The notes under the pieces: model-generated
The model's database searches: none
What the model saw: the letters and a program-made list of their open reading frames with translations, nothing else
Told to the model about the DNA's origin: nothing
NCBI GenBank assembly: GCA_019022495.1
Contig: JAFEKR010000001.1
Location: forward strand, 1,302,001-1,366,000
Origin: Epichloe hybrida
Taxonomy: Eukaryota; Ascomycota; Sordariomycetes; Hypocreales; Clavicipitaceae
Direction: 5' to 3'
Length of the DNA: 64,000 bases
In this document: positions 11,670 through 22,645 of the stretch, piece after piece
Position numbering within the stretch: position 1 is the first letter of the stretch
How the letters are laid out: each line of letters begins with the position of its first letter
Position numbers and translations under genes: made by a program

Positions 11670-12841
11670 ATGTCGGGATCAGGGTACGACGCGGTGGTGG
11701 ACGTGGACGACGAGGTAAGAAGACGAATGCCCGATGAATCCACCTTGCACTCGGACAGCTCAGCTTGAAGTAATTCATAGAAAGAATGGCATTCATAAAC
11801 TCACATGCACTTTGTACTTCATCTCCAATTGGGTTATCCAAGCTGATGTTAATGAATGGCAGGGAGATCTCGGTCACACTGATCTCCAGGAAGATCTCGA
11901 ATTCCACACATCCAATTTCAACGAAACGTCCCCCAGCGGACGCAAAGGCGCTCCCTCAGGACTCCCTCCTCCAGCGACAGCCCCCTCGTCGTCCTCAGGA
12001 AAGCGCTTCCTGTGGTCCATATCGTTTTACTCTCAATTCTTCGATGTCGACACATCGGCTGTACTGCAACGCTGCTGGGCAGCCTTGTTCCCGAGAGCCA
12101 ACTTCCTCGATGTTCTTGAGGGTAACCCAGATCTATACGGCCCATTTTGGATCGCAACGACTGTTGTCTTGATACTTTTCCTCGGCGGTACCATTAGTGA
12201 TTGGTTGTCGACCCGAGGAACCGCGCCATTTGCATACGACTTCAGACTTTTGAGCGGTACGTTCTTTTTGTTCCTGGCTTTGCCTCTGGTATCTATCTCC
12301 AACTTTTGGCCATTCGACCAGTCCTGAAGTATTTGGGGTCGCTGTCAGAAACGCAAAATGCTTGAAAACATGGTTCCAGACTATGTGAACTAGCTAACTT
12401 GGCCCATCTCTCATAGGCTCTGCCGGACTCGTTTATGGTTACACCCTCTTCATACCCGTTGTCCTCTTCCTCGCCCTCCGCTATTTTGGCAGCGAGTCTG
12501 CCAATCTTCTCGAGTGCTGGGCCCTGTACGGCTATTCCAATCTCATTTGGATCCCTGTGGCCGTCATCAGTTGGTCTTCCATTGAGATTCTCAACTGGAC
12601 ATTTGTCGCTGTTGGCTTCGGCATGTCTGTCGCCTTTCTTTTGCGCAATCTGTACCCCGTGCTGAGTGCCACAGATCGTCAAGTGAGCAAGGTGCTTCTA
12701 ATAATCGTTGTGGTGCTGCATGCTGGCCTGGCTATCACGATCAAGATTCTCTTCTTTGCACACAACAGCCCGGCTGTGAAGAAGCCTGCTGGAGGTGGTG
12801 ACAAGCCTGCAGCAGACAAGCCAGCAGCCCTCTTGTTTTAA
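11670..12841 (+). CDS. Yip1-domain Golgi membrane protein (YIPF1/2-like)
   Basis: Exons 11670-11714, 11863-12256 and 12417-12841 give 287 aa. The N-terminal third is soluble, acidic and Ser/Pro-rich. The Yip1 domain follows, with about five hydrophobic segments: residues around FWIATTVVLILFLGG, a second after LLSGSAGLVYGYTLF, and three more up to VLLIIVVVLHAGLAI. The family signature DLYGPFWI and the ECWALYGYSNLIW stretch are present. Yip1/Yif proteins bind Rab GTPases and work in ER-Golgi vesicle formation. The C-terminal tail is a short Lys/Pro/Ala repeat (KKPAGGGDKPAADKPAA), unlike the usual short lumenal end. Phases at both junctions fit; the start lies in a TCATCATGTC context. Confidence 0.85.
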
Positions 12842-13224
12842 AAGACGATTTCTTATTGAGAAATAAGAATCAGCTCGAGTAGTATGTTGTTTGTAGCAAG
12901 CAAAAAGCGGTACACTATACATGCCTACCACATGAAGGAACAAAACGCAGTACAGTTAGTAGTTCCGCTGCAGGTGTCCAGATATGGAGAAGAGCGTTGC
13001 CCGACGAAATGCCCAAGCTTCTTAGGAGGGGGTATGGGAAATCCTTATGAAAATATTGTTCAATACTTGAAGCGTCATCTACCCAGGTGTCAACATTGTT
13101 CTACCACGCCATGAAAATAATCATCACATTGCCAAAGCACGTGGACCAACCCCAACCTTTTTTTTTTTTTTTTTTTTGTCTCTGCCGAGCGGCCTCCCCT
13201 GGGACCCTACGGGCCTACCACAAA
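12842..13224. other. Convergent intergenic spacer with T-tract
   Basis: Spacer between the 3' ends of the YIP1 gene and the rhodanese gene. It holds a T-tract of about 18-20 bases at 13158-13177 and nothing else identifiable. Confidence 0.5.
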
Positions 13225-14072
13225 TCAGTTTTGGCCCAAAACTTCTCCTGCCTTGATCCTCTCGACCGGCCCTCCGTTGGCCTCCCACTCCAACCAACTC
13301 CCAGGATATTCGGCCACGCTCTCGTACCCAGCATGTTTCGCCAGCCCAGCCGCCGACTTGGCCCTCACCCCAGCCTTGCAGTAAAACAAGAGGGTGCTAT
13401 CCCGCGAAGGCCTCTCGAACCCAAACACATGTTCGAAATCGGCCTCGGGGACATGAAACGACTGCGCCGCTGACGTGATGGGGATATTGATCGCGCCGGG
13501 GATCTTGCCCGTAGATTGGATCTCGCCCGGTTCTCGAACATCTGTTTCATTCGTATTCCCTCCAAGTCAGTCCTGTTCTTCCAACCCACTATATTCGCTC
13601 CCCCCCCCCCCCCAAAAAAAAAAAACGATGGTAATTCCGCACTACTAAAAAACAAAAAAAACACCAATCTACGACAGCCGCCGAAGACTGGACAGTTCAA
13701 GAACGGCCGAAACGCAACGTGAAAAAAAAAAGAGGGGGGGGGGGGGAACGCACCAACAATAACCACCTTGCTCGCGGATTCGCCGCCCCCATCAACCAGC
13801 TTCTTCACGTCGCCGAAGAACCAGATCCTGCTCCCGGGAAGGACGTTCTCGCTCGATCCACCAGAGTAGTATCGGCTCGGGGGGAAACCCACTGGCCTAC
13901 GTACGGCTCTCGATTGCCGGACCGCCGGTGCCGGCGCGGCGAATACTGCGCTGCCGTGTGCGCAGATTCGTCTGCGCGTGCTGATGAGAGCCATCGATGA
14001 AGCAGGGCGTGCTGTTCGGGGCAGCGACGACACTGGGGCGATGCCCTTGATGAGCAGTCGGGTTGGCGACAT
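13225..14072 (-). CDS. Rhodanese-like domain protein, probably mitochondrial
   Basis: Exon 1 is 14072-13754 and exon 2 is 13541-13225 (211 aa). The join across the 212-bp intron rebuilds the rhodanese opening VIVDVREPGEIQSTGKIPGAINIP. The active loop reads YCKAGVRAKSAA, where Cys is the sulfur acceptor, and the end GYESVAEYPGSWLEW is typical of GlpE/YOR286W (Rdl2)-like proteins. The first 60 residues are rich in Arg, Ser and Ala and poor in acids, as in mitochondrial presequences. A role as thiosulfate sulfurtransferase is inferred. The intron is unusual in holding G, C and A homopolymer runs of 10-14 bases (about 13600-13625 and 13722-13746), which makes its exact length uncertain. Confidence 0.85.
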
Positions 14073-14908
14073 GCTGGGTAGCGAGGACGGGGAAACTTCT
14101 GGGCCGTGGACAGAAGAGCACTTTTTTTGTTCTGGGGGTTCAAGAACGATTCATTCATCGAGTAGATGCTATCTTTACGGATCGGTTGCTATTTCGGCCA
14201 AGGGTCGGCGTCATTTTGTGCAAGTGTGACCATTAGGGGTGATGTCAGGACCATATCAGAAGTTCCAGCCCAGCGCGGTGTATGCAAGTAAGCGGGTGGT
14301 TGGTTTATCGAGCGTGAGTCCAGTCGATAAGCCAATTGATTGCTCGCATTAGCTTTAATGACCCAATCATCAACAGACTACGGAGTAGATAGATACTAAT
14401 AGATATCTACTCACAGTCATGGGGTAACAGAAGACATGGATAGAATTATATTCAACAAGCGGTCCATTTGAATTGGTTCTCCATTAATCATGGTCTAGGT
14501 ATTCCCTTATTCGGCCATTGCCTTTTATTGCCTGCCCTAGGCACTCCGAGCCTTCCATTGCCTTAAGCACTCCCAGCCAGCGCGAAAACCTGCTGCGAAA
14601 TATATACATGTGCCTGAAACCTAATTAAGAATTATTAATCCTTCAACTCCCTAATTACTTGTCCTGGTCAAACGTGAATCAACGTGACCATTCACATACC
14701 CAACTGATATATATGCGTGCCATCGGCTCATTGGTTTTGAATGCATCCTACTTCACACTGCACTCATCCTGCAAGTTGCCAAACCTGCCATATTTGCATT
14801 GTCTTCTTCGAAACAGCACTGCCAGTTTCGAGTCGGACGCGTGCAGTTCAGTGATCGATAATGTGTTGATTTTACTCTTCTTTGTCTATCCGATAATATC
14901 GTCGTTGC
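14073..14908. other. Intergenic region between rhodanese and ERG5 genes
   Basis: No gene seen. One TACGGAGTA motif at 14379-14387. The short frames here are not protein-like. The ERG5 3' UTR lies at its right end. Confidence 0.5.
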
Positions 14909-16764
14909 CTACCACTCGCGCTTCTCGAACGTCAGAGGGCAGTCATCCTATTTCATCTTGTCAGTCGAACCCTCTTCCATCAAGTCGGACGCTTGATTGT
15001 GTAATTTAGTAAAATCAAAAAAAATACCTTGGGAAAGATGGTAGCAAACACTTTGATCTCTTCAGACAAGGGCGTAGCATGGTGCGTCCACTTCAGCTGA
15101 CATGAAGCCTTGCCAACAAACAGGGCAAGGTTGAGTTGAGCATAAACCTGACCAAGGCAGTAATGGGGTCCAGTTCCGAAAACCAGATAGTTCTTGGCGC
15201 CCTTCACCTCGGCATCTCCGGAATAATATCGTTCGGGGTCGAAGTAATCGGGGTTCTCATAAACCTCGGGATCGTGTAAAGCCATATAAGTTGTGGGAAT
15301 AACCATGGAGCCTGTGGCGCTGTTAGCCTCTGAGTTTCGACCCCGACACAATCTAACCATTCCGCCCGCGGGGTGGGGGGTGCTGTGTTGTGTTCTTACC
15401 CTTTGGCACAGTGTACGATTCGGTAATGGGAAAGGGCTTCTTGACCAAGTAAGGGATCATCAGCACGGGGGGGCGGTATCGAAGCAGCTCTCGTACAACC
15501 GCACGAGTGTAAGTGAGGGACTCAAGCTGGTCCATGTTAAGTTCCGCGTTGGGATTGCCATTTCGAACCTTCATGTTCTCGTCACGAACACGATCGAGGA
15601 CGTCGGGGCGCTGGGCCATGATCTGGAGCAGCCATGTAGCAGCGCTGCTGGTGGCATCCTGAGAAGCAAAGAGGAACGTGAAGACCGTCTGGGAGATTTC
15701 GTAGTCGGAGAACATACGGAGGAGAGGAGAAGGCTTCTCCAAGTTGTCCTTGGCTTCACCCATCGCATCAGCCTCGCGCCAACGCTCAGACTGAATCATC
15801 TGTAGAACCCAACCATCCATGATGCAAGTGATTTTACCACCAGCAGACATGCGAACCTTGCTTTTGGCAGCACACTTGGCAAACTCGACGAGAACCATGT
15901 CAGCCGCCTTCTTACCGTACCATGTCTTGGTGAACGGCACAATGATGGGGAAGTTGACCAGCTCCAAAGCAGCAGTGATAAGATAGTAGTCATCCGCAAT
16001 TTTCTTGACGGCAGCATCGGACATGTAGTGGCCGACAAAAGTGCGGCAGGAAACGGCACACATGAGTTCACGGAACTCGGGCATGAAAGGAACGGGCTTT
16101 CTGTCGTTCTCTTTGGTTACGTTGAGGAACTTCTCAAAGTACTTCTTATATACCTCCTCCTGGCCAGGCAGATAAGACTCCAGAGCCTTGCGTGTGAAGA
16201 GTCCGTTCAGACCTTTGCGGAAGTCGACGTGTGCTTTTCCATCCAGGAAAACCCAATTATCGTGGCCCAGAAGTTTGTGGGCGACGTCGACGACGCAAGG
16301 CTTGACGAACATGGGTGAGTTGAGGATTTTTCGCGCCATATCTCGGGTCGACGCGATAACAACAAATCTAAACGAATATTAGCATACTGTGCGGTTCAGA
16401 TGTGTTGATTTGAAAAACAAAAGGCAGACACACTTATGGAAGACCGAGACGCAGCTGAGAGGACCGCTGGCCCATTTGGCATAGTACTCCTCAAACTTGG
16501 GGTTCATGGATTGCAAGAACGGGCCAATGAATGGCATCTTCCAAGCTGGCCCAACAATTGAGCCTTTGCTCATGATGTAGCTCACTGTGCAAGGAAAATA
16601 TTCCGGTCAGCAAATCTTTGCCCAGCCACCAATAAAATGATCCAGTGGCTGGAAGTAGTAACGGCCTCGAAGACCATATCCAACTGGGGGGGAACGTTGA
16701 TGCCGCCATATTTGGAGCTGGCGAGCACTGAGGTGAATGTAGACGTCGAGCTGTTGGCGTCCAT
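14909..16764 (-). CDS. ERG5: C-22 sterol desaturase, cytochrome P450 CYP61
   Basis: Exons on the minus strand: about 16764-16630 (end uncertain), 16584-16434, 16367-15400, 15311-15028 and 14947-14909. The P450 marks are clear: I-helix [15 protein letters not shown], ExxR as ELLR in [11 protein letters not shown], and heme-binding [12 protein letters not shown] with its Cys in exon 4. [16 protein letters not shown] and the whole order match Erg5, which adds the C22-23 double bond in ergosterol synthesis in the ER. The N-terminus has a membrane segment (WIILLVAG). The last exon is only 39 nt ([12 protein letters not shown]). One problem: with the only GT donor near the end of exon 1 (before GTGGCT) the phase does not match exon 2, which needs one carried base, so either an unrecognised splice site or a one-base error lies near 16590-16640. 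Confidence 0.92.
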
Positions 16765-17972
16765 CTTAGGCGATACCAGGGGACTTCCCAAGTCGCGTAG
16801 GTATATGTATGGTGTGCCGATGTGTGAAGGAAGTGTTTGTTGTCGCAAGAAAATGATCGGGGGCATTTAGTTTAGGTAGGAACGGGGCCAGGAACGGGGC
16901 ACCCTTGGACCTTGAACCTTGGACCTTGGATCTTGGATGGGGGGAGAGCGGCTCGGCCAAGTCTCGATTTTCTTCTCTCGCGCGCCCGCAGGATGTATCA
17001 GATAATTCTCGGAATTACCTGAGACCCACTATATGTATTCCGAACCCTAGCATCGCGGTCCAACACTGACCAACACTGACCAAATCACGCTGGGGGACCG
17101 CTGGGGCCGCTGGGTGTCAAGATGACTCATGGCATTCAAGGATGGTCTGCCTATCGGAAAGTAGGTCGATTAGCTTTTGCGAGGCCGTTAGCGTTTCCAA
17201 CGAAACTCCCCGTCGGTGTTTTATTAATTCCTGGGGAATCGGAGCTTTTGCATGTAGTCCGTACTGTACGTGCCTAGGTTCGTAGCGTGGTACTCCGAGC
17301 CCACGATCGGACAATTGAAACCCGCACGTCTCCGCACTCGCTTGCTTGGGAGGGAAGCGAAAGTAATGAGCCTCCGTCACACCCGGCCGGCTCGTTCAGT
17401 TTCCGACAAGTCCGGCAAATCCGGCAAATCCGACAAGCCCAGCAACATAAAATGAGTCTGACATCGTGTCAGGGCAGAATTCAGGGCAGAATTCAGTGCA
17501 GAATTCGGCCATGGCTCATGCAAGACGAAGACCCTGGAGCTAATATGGAGTAATCCGTTTTTTGCTCATTGGTTGTGGCCAATGCATATGCATAGTCGTA
17601 TTCGTATCCGGCGAAGGCAGTCCGGTTGTCTAGGACAACCCCTCCCCCTACCCCTAACTAAACCCCCCCCCTTGCGACCCGGAGTGGTTCCGAAATGGCT
17701 TCTCACGTAATGATGATTGATGGGACGAGGGCGCATCGGCCTTCGGTCATCGGCATCACGTGGATGTCAGTCATGTCCCTCCTTACACTGCGTCATTTTC
17801 CGAACGCGAGCCCATCAACATGAATAGCACTAGTCCGTAGCTACCTACCCTACTGGATAGAAACTGTAATGCCCTTATTAGCCAGTCCATCTGTCCTTCT
17901 TCATCAAACAACGCCGATAACCCGCGAAATTACGTCCTCGTCCAACCGTTTTCAACATTTGAATCAGTAAAC
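16765..17972. other. Divergent promoter region with short tandem repeats
   Basis: Shared upstream region of ERG5 (leftward) and the I9 inhibitor gene (rightward). It holds a doubled GGAACGGGGCCA at about 16879-16900, an imperfect CCTTGGA-type repeat at about 16902-16936, and three 12-bp copies of CAGKGCAGAATT at 17470-17505. A short C-rich stretch at 17646-17670 includes one CCCCTAA unit. Confidence 0.55.
17470..17505. repeat. Three 12-bp tandem repeats
   Basis: Copies at 17470-17481, 17482-17493 and 17494-17505 read CAGGGCAGAATT, CAGGGCAGAATT and CAGTGCAGAATT. Each carries most of an EcoRI site. It is non-coding, in the ERG5/inhibitor intergenic region. Confidence 0.9.
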
Positions 17973-18463
17973 ATGCCGAGCTATATTGTATGTCATCCGT
18001 GCCACGAGACGGGACGAGCTACTGAAACGAATGTTAACACCCTCGGCCCGCTGATAGGTAACGCTGAAAGACGACGCTACTGAGGACGAGATCAAGGCGT
18101 GAGTACTATTCGATACCGCGCACCGAAGCCATCCAAATTCCCTGCAGCCAGATAGATGGATCCTGTAGTAGCGAGAATGCATGTGCACTGATGAATGGCT
18201 TTACAACTGACCAAATTATTCCACAGCGCCAAGCAACACGCCATCGACCAGGGCGGCAAGATCACCCAAGAATATAGTTTGATCAAGGCCTTTGCGTAAG
18301 TGTACTTGATCCCTGTTGCACATTGCAGGGGACACTTCGCTGATTAGCTACTTCTCCCCAACGTTGAAACAGCGTTGAAATGAAAGACGATGCCGTCACC
18401 ACCCTCGAGGGGAACGAGCACGTCAAGGCCATTGAGAAGGATGGCCAAGCATCCATCTGCTGA
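17973..18463 (+). CDS. Cytosolic I9-type protease inhibitor (Pbi2/IB2-like)
   Basis: Four small exons (17973-17987, 18058-18098, 18227-18295, 18373-18463) encode 71 aa: MPSYIVTLKDDATEDEIKAA to the end DGQASIC. This is the inhibitor-I9/subtilisin-propeptide fold: a beta strand (YIVTLK), helix (EIKAAKQHAIDQGG), strands (ITQEYSLIKAFAVEM) and a second helix. Yeast Pbi2 has this size; it inhibits vacuolar proteinase B and assists vacuole fusion with thioredoxin. No signal peptide is seen, consistent with cytosolic or vacuolar-surface action. Phases fit at all three introns. Too broken up to appear as an open frame. A second I9-like gene lies 2.5 kb away at 20924. Confidence 0.85.
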
Positions 18464-18973
18464 AAGGCTGAGAATGGGAAGCCTTGGAAACATACTGCTG
18501 CAATATCTTGCGATACAACAATGTATCATACGATCAGCACCAGGGAGCTTGACCATTTGTCTTTGAATACAGCAACCTGATGAGTTAACTGTATGAACCT
18601 ACTACGTCACCATTATGTAAATGGGGTGGCTATCGCGTCGTCACTGCCCCCTCTCTTGAGTCTCTTCCCCTCACTTCTGTTGCGCAGTCAGGTTCCGGTT
18701 CCCCGGCGTGTGACGTATGTACGGATTACCGCCCCCCCCAACTCAGTCGGGCCCGTATCGGCACATCCTCGGCGCCTTGTTGTATTCATTGCCATTGCCA
18801 TTGCCATTGCCGCTGCCATTGAGTTTATCCACTCAACAGCGCAGCTCGTAACTGTGTAGTGTTGCGATGCAAATGCCATAGCTCACGAGGATCAAGCCGG
18901 ACAATCGACGGCGAATCCTGACACTTGAACACTTTATGTTTAGCTGGCTGCCACCACTCGTAGCCATGCCGCC
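18464..18973. other. Intergenic region with ATTGCC hexanucleotide repeat
   Basis: Contains about five near-perfect copies of ATTGCC (18786-18821). The remaining sequence is presumably the inhibitor 3' UTR and the kinase promoter. Confidence 0.5.
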
Positions 18974-20459
18974 ATGCGGATTCCAAGATTGTGTCAGCTG
19001 AGGCTCCGCCGCCCTCGCCAGTTCACATCACAATCATCATCGCCGACGCATCTCCCGTCCTGTCGTGCCCTTCATGCGTCAAGATCGTCGCAATACGCGC
19101 CACACAACGTGTCGGATGCTGAAATTGCGGCTTTGGCGCGACAAGACCAGCATCCTCTTAGCCTGGCCGATCTAGTGCGGTATGTGTGCCAATGTGGCAG
19201 TCCTCGTTCGATTCTGCTTCCCACACCAAGAGAAAAAGGGGCAAAACGTACAGTGCCGGATCAGTTCTTTTCAGCCTCTAATGGTCACTTCTTCAAATAG
19301 ACACGGCAGACCACCCTTATCAGAAAAGTCCCTACTCTCCTCCGCCAACTTCGCACTCGGCCTACTCCCCATTCGGCTTGCGCGACGAATTCAAACCCTT
19401 CGCAACTTGCCATTCATTGTGGTTTCCAACCCAAACATATCTCACATATATAACAATTATCTGCACTCGTTATCTATCCTCCTGCCATACTGGCATGCCG
19501 CCAGCCAAGGCCGGCCCATCTCGACACTCCAGCACGAAATCGAATTCACTCACGTTCTGGCCGAGCTTGTTGCTACACACACCGATACGATACCCATACT
19601 TGCCAAGGGCTTCCTCGAATGCCGCAAATACATATCTCCCGCCGAGGTGACTCGTTTTCTGGACGAGCACCTCCGAGCTAGGATAGGCACCCGGCTTGTT
19701 GGAGAGCAGCACATCGCTCTCCACTTCAGCAGTCAACCGCACTTCGCTCCTGAGGACAGCCCTACACCCTGTCCTGAGCACCCGTCATACATTGGTGTCA
19801 TTGACACTGCGCTCAAGCCGTCACTTACCATTGACGCTTGTGCAGGTTTCGTCGCCGACATATGCGAATTGCGCTATGGCTCTCGGCCGCTCATCTACAT
19901 CGACGGCGAACCGGATACCACGTTTGCCTTTGTGCCCACGCATCTAGAGTACATCGTGACCGAGCTACTGAAGAATGCCTTCCGTGCCACAGTGGAAAGC
20001 AGATCCCGCGAACCCGTCGTCGTCACCATCGCACCGGAGCCCCTTCTCAAGGAACAGCCAGGCGGCGCACCACTCATCAAGCAACCCAGCCAAGGTCGCG
20101 GCCAGTTCCGAAGCGACGCCATCAAACCTCTCGACGATAATACCCCTGGTGTCACGATCCGAATTCGCGATCGCGGGGGCGGCATATCTCCCGACATCCT
20201 TCCCAACATCTGGTCCTATTCTTTCACTACCTTCTCGGATGATGAGGAATTTCCTGGTTCAGGAACCCCAGGCGGCGATGGCCTCGGCGCCATAGCCGCA
20301 GCCAGCACGGGGGGAAGCTCGATTGCCGGTCTAGGCTACGGTCTCCCCTTGAGTCGTGCCTATGCCGAGTATTTCGGAGGCGGCATCGCCGTCCAGAGTC
20401 TATATGGATGGGGCACAGACGTTTATCTGCGTCTCAAGGGCGTCGGCAATCTCAATTAA
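18974..20459 (+). CDS. Mitochondrial pyruvate dehydrogenase kinase family protein
   Basis: Exons 18974-19179 and 19301-20459 give 454 aa. The N-terminal 40 residues are Arg/Ser-rich with no acids (mitochondrial presequence). An alpha-helical BCDK N-domain follows. The GHKL ATP-binding domain shows the N-box EYIVTELLKNAFRAT, the G1 box IRDRGGGISPDI and the G2 box GLGYGLPLSRAYAEYFGG, and the end has YGWGTDVYLRLKG. These proteins phosphorylate the E1-alpha subunit of pyruvate or branched-chain 2-oxoacid dehydrogenase. Which of the yeast Pkp1/Pkp2 types this is cannot be told by eye. A loop between N- and G1-boxes (about residues 305-350) is extended and Pro/Gly-rich, as is a Gly/Ala-rich insert before G2. 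Confidence 0.92.
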
Positions 20460-20923
20460 GCGCGTGACTCCTAATTCAGAAGAACAGTCCCCATACCTTA
20501 ACCGCCGGATTGAGCCACTATAGGAAATTACATAACAAAAAAAGCCTTATCGCGTTGCGTTGCGTTGTTACGTTGCGTTGTGAGGCCTCGTGATAATGAA
20601 AAGCATTGTATGTTGCAGTGAGCTGCCTGCATTTGCCACTAAAAGAGCTGGTACATTTCGCCAGGAATTGGGCGAAAAGGTACTTCTTCCGTTTTAGGAC
20701 TAAGGGTGTGATCCACAAGCCAGTGCAAACTTTGCACTGACATGGGGGCAATAATGCGCGTTTGGCCGCCTGAAATAGCAGGTGACACCGTCTCGATAAT
20801 TTAGCGGGGCTTCGCAGATGATGAGCAGTCGCATCATGTGCTCCAGGGAACAATTGTCTGGCCCTCATCTTCTCCCAGCAAGCAATTTCAATATGAACTT
20901 TCTTCGTTGCAACAGTCGGTAAA
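20460..20923. other. Intergenic region with GCGTT repeats
   Basis: Holds an imperfect GCGTT pentanucleotide repeat at about 20552-20580. A minus-strand frame at 20518-20967 overlaps the next gene and has no protein-like character, so I leave it out. Confidence 0.45.
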
Positions 20924-21266
20924 ATGAGAATACTTTCGAATCTTGTCCTGGCACTCGCCACTATCACTCCTGCACTCGCTATAGATCAGAAGAAGTCGGC
21001 CATTATGTACTTTAAGGACACTAACATTCCCGACTCCGTGGTAGATAAAGCAAAGGAAACAATTATTAAAGCGGGTTGCAAAATTACGCACGAGTACTCT
21101 ACTACCATTAGGTAAATTCGAAATCGGCATCTCTCATCCCAAGCACTCACAATATAATAGGGGTTTTGCTTTCGTTGCGCCTGAAAAGGCCCTGGAGAAA
21201 GTGCGAATCTGGGGAGCCAAGAACTCTATGAATGTTGAAGAAGACGAAATGGTTTTGATCCAGTGA
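20924..21266 (+). CDS. Secreted I9-type protease inhibitor-like protein
   Basis: Exons 20924-21111 and 21161-21266 give 97 aa. The first 19 residues are a signal peptide (MRILSNLVLALATITPALA, cleavage after ALA). The mature part follows the I9 fold: KKSAIMYFKDTNIPDSVVDK, a helix to KAGCKITHEYSTTIRGFAFV, then a helix EKALEKVRIWG and a last strand EDEMVLIQ. It is clearly a relative of the inhibitor at 17973 (same strand-helix-strand order and the same [IK]T-x-EYS motif) but is exported. Target protease unknown; stand-alone secreted I9 proteins in fungi may act as inhibitors or chaperones of subtilisins. The 49-bp intron falls at the same place in the fold as an intron region of the paralogue. 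Confidence 0.8.
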
Positions 21267-22645
21267 TCGCGTGAGAGCTGTCCGAGTATCGGCGAATGTT
21301 GCAGGAAGAAGGATGCTGGAATTCTTTCCTTAATTAAATTAACGATTTGTTGACGAATGTCAGCGACCATGACATAAAAATTTATTTGCAAGAATATTTT
21401 AATACCCCCCCGCCTTACACTACCAAATCTCTTCCCGTGCGACCGCTAGGCGCTCTTCTCTCAAACCACGCGGCCGCTTGGAAGTTATTCTGTCCACGGG
21501 TGACCTCCCGTACACATAGTAAACTATGGATCTAAACATTTGTGTAGCTAAGTTGATACTAGTCTATACAGACATGGTTCTTATGCAAGGACTTCTCCTC
21601 ATCTAAGCATCGCATCCGCCAGTCGACGAAACTACAAAAGCATCCACCCATGGTTCTGGATTACGTACGTTCCTGATCATAGACATTTGTCAATAAAATT
21701 TTCTGATACTTGCTCAATGCCAGCGATGGATCGTAAGTAGACTTCACCAGATCTGGCATTATTTGGGCATTGAAAGTTCAACATTGAGTTCGTGCAATGT
21801 TGTTCTTTTATGTCATTACCTCGTTTTATCGTCCTATCAACGCGTTACTGCGTTGAATTTGACAGAATAAGAATGGGCCAAGTACGATCGTTGTGTCTGA
21901 TCGAAGGACGACGACCGATCGTACGGCTTGCGTTAATAACCTTCTAAAAATACGAGCTGATTGAACCAGAATTGAACTGAGCACCAATGCATGCTGTGGC
22001 TCGTAGAAACTTCAGGACTGTGATGCTACATTAGCTGGACACGATCAACCTCCAAAAAGTTTTGAGCTTATTGTTGTTAAATTTCTTCAATTCAAAGATC
22101 ATAACTCGAGTAACATAAAGTAGTTGGTCTGCATAAACACACCACAAACGGCAATTGCGTCGCAGAAATTCTACTCACGTCAAATAATCGCTTCAGGTAG
22201 AAAGAAAGCTCAAAATATGCGCCCAAAGCTCATAAAGTCTAGAATGTGTTTTATAATCCATTTTTAAGGTGTCACCTCTAGTGAAAGTATGTTAAGAACC
22301 TCAAAATTTGATGAACTCCAGGGGTATCCAAAGCTCCCAAGGGATGAGATGAAATAAGTGGCTTCCCTAGTAAGGAACGAGACGAGACCCCCAGTCGCGT
22401 CCCTCTCGAATGCTCCCAGTTGCATTTCCCTCTGCCGTCAGGCCCTGATTACGTACATGCCCAATACCTTGCAAGTCTCTTGGCTTTGTTTCTCAAACTT
22501 TGATCTTGTTTCCCACTTTCGCTATGCTTCTTTAAACCTCAGATCGAATCTAAGGCGAAGCAAACCGGTGTCTGTGTTTCCAAGCTTTGCAACTGCCCGC
22601 TGAGACCTCCATGACAGGATGACTCCCACGCCAATAGCCAAGACT
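21267..22645. other. Gene-free AT-rich intergenic region
   Basis: Nothing protein-like in 1.4 kb. The sequence is relatively AT-rich with no visible repeat structure. The last 300 bases are the presumed promoter of the HOOK gene. Confidence 0.45.

Noticed and set aside
17646..17670. Telomere-like CCCCTAA stretch
   Set aside because: Only one unit within a C-rich run; no tandem array, so not an interstitial telomere.
20518..20967. 149-codon minus-strand frame
   Set aside because: It overlaps the secreted inhibitor start on the other strand, has irregular composition and no ATG-led family match.
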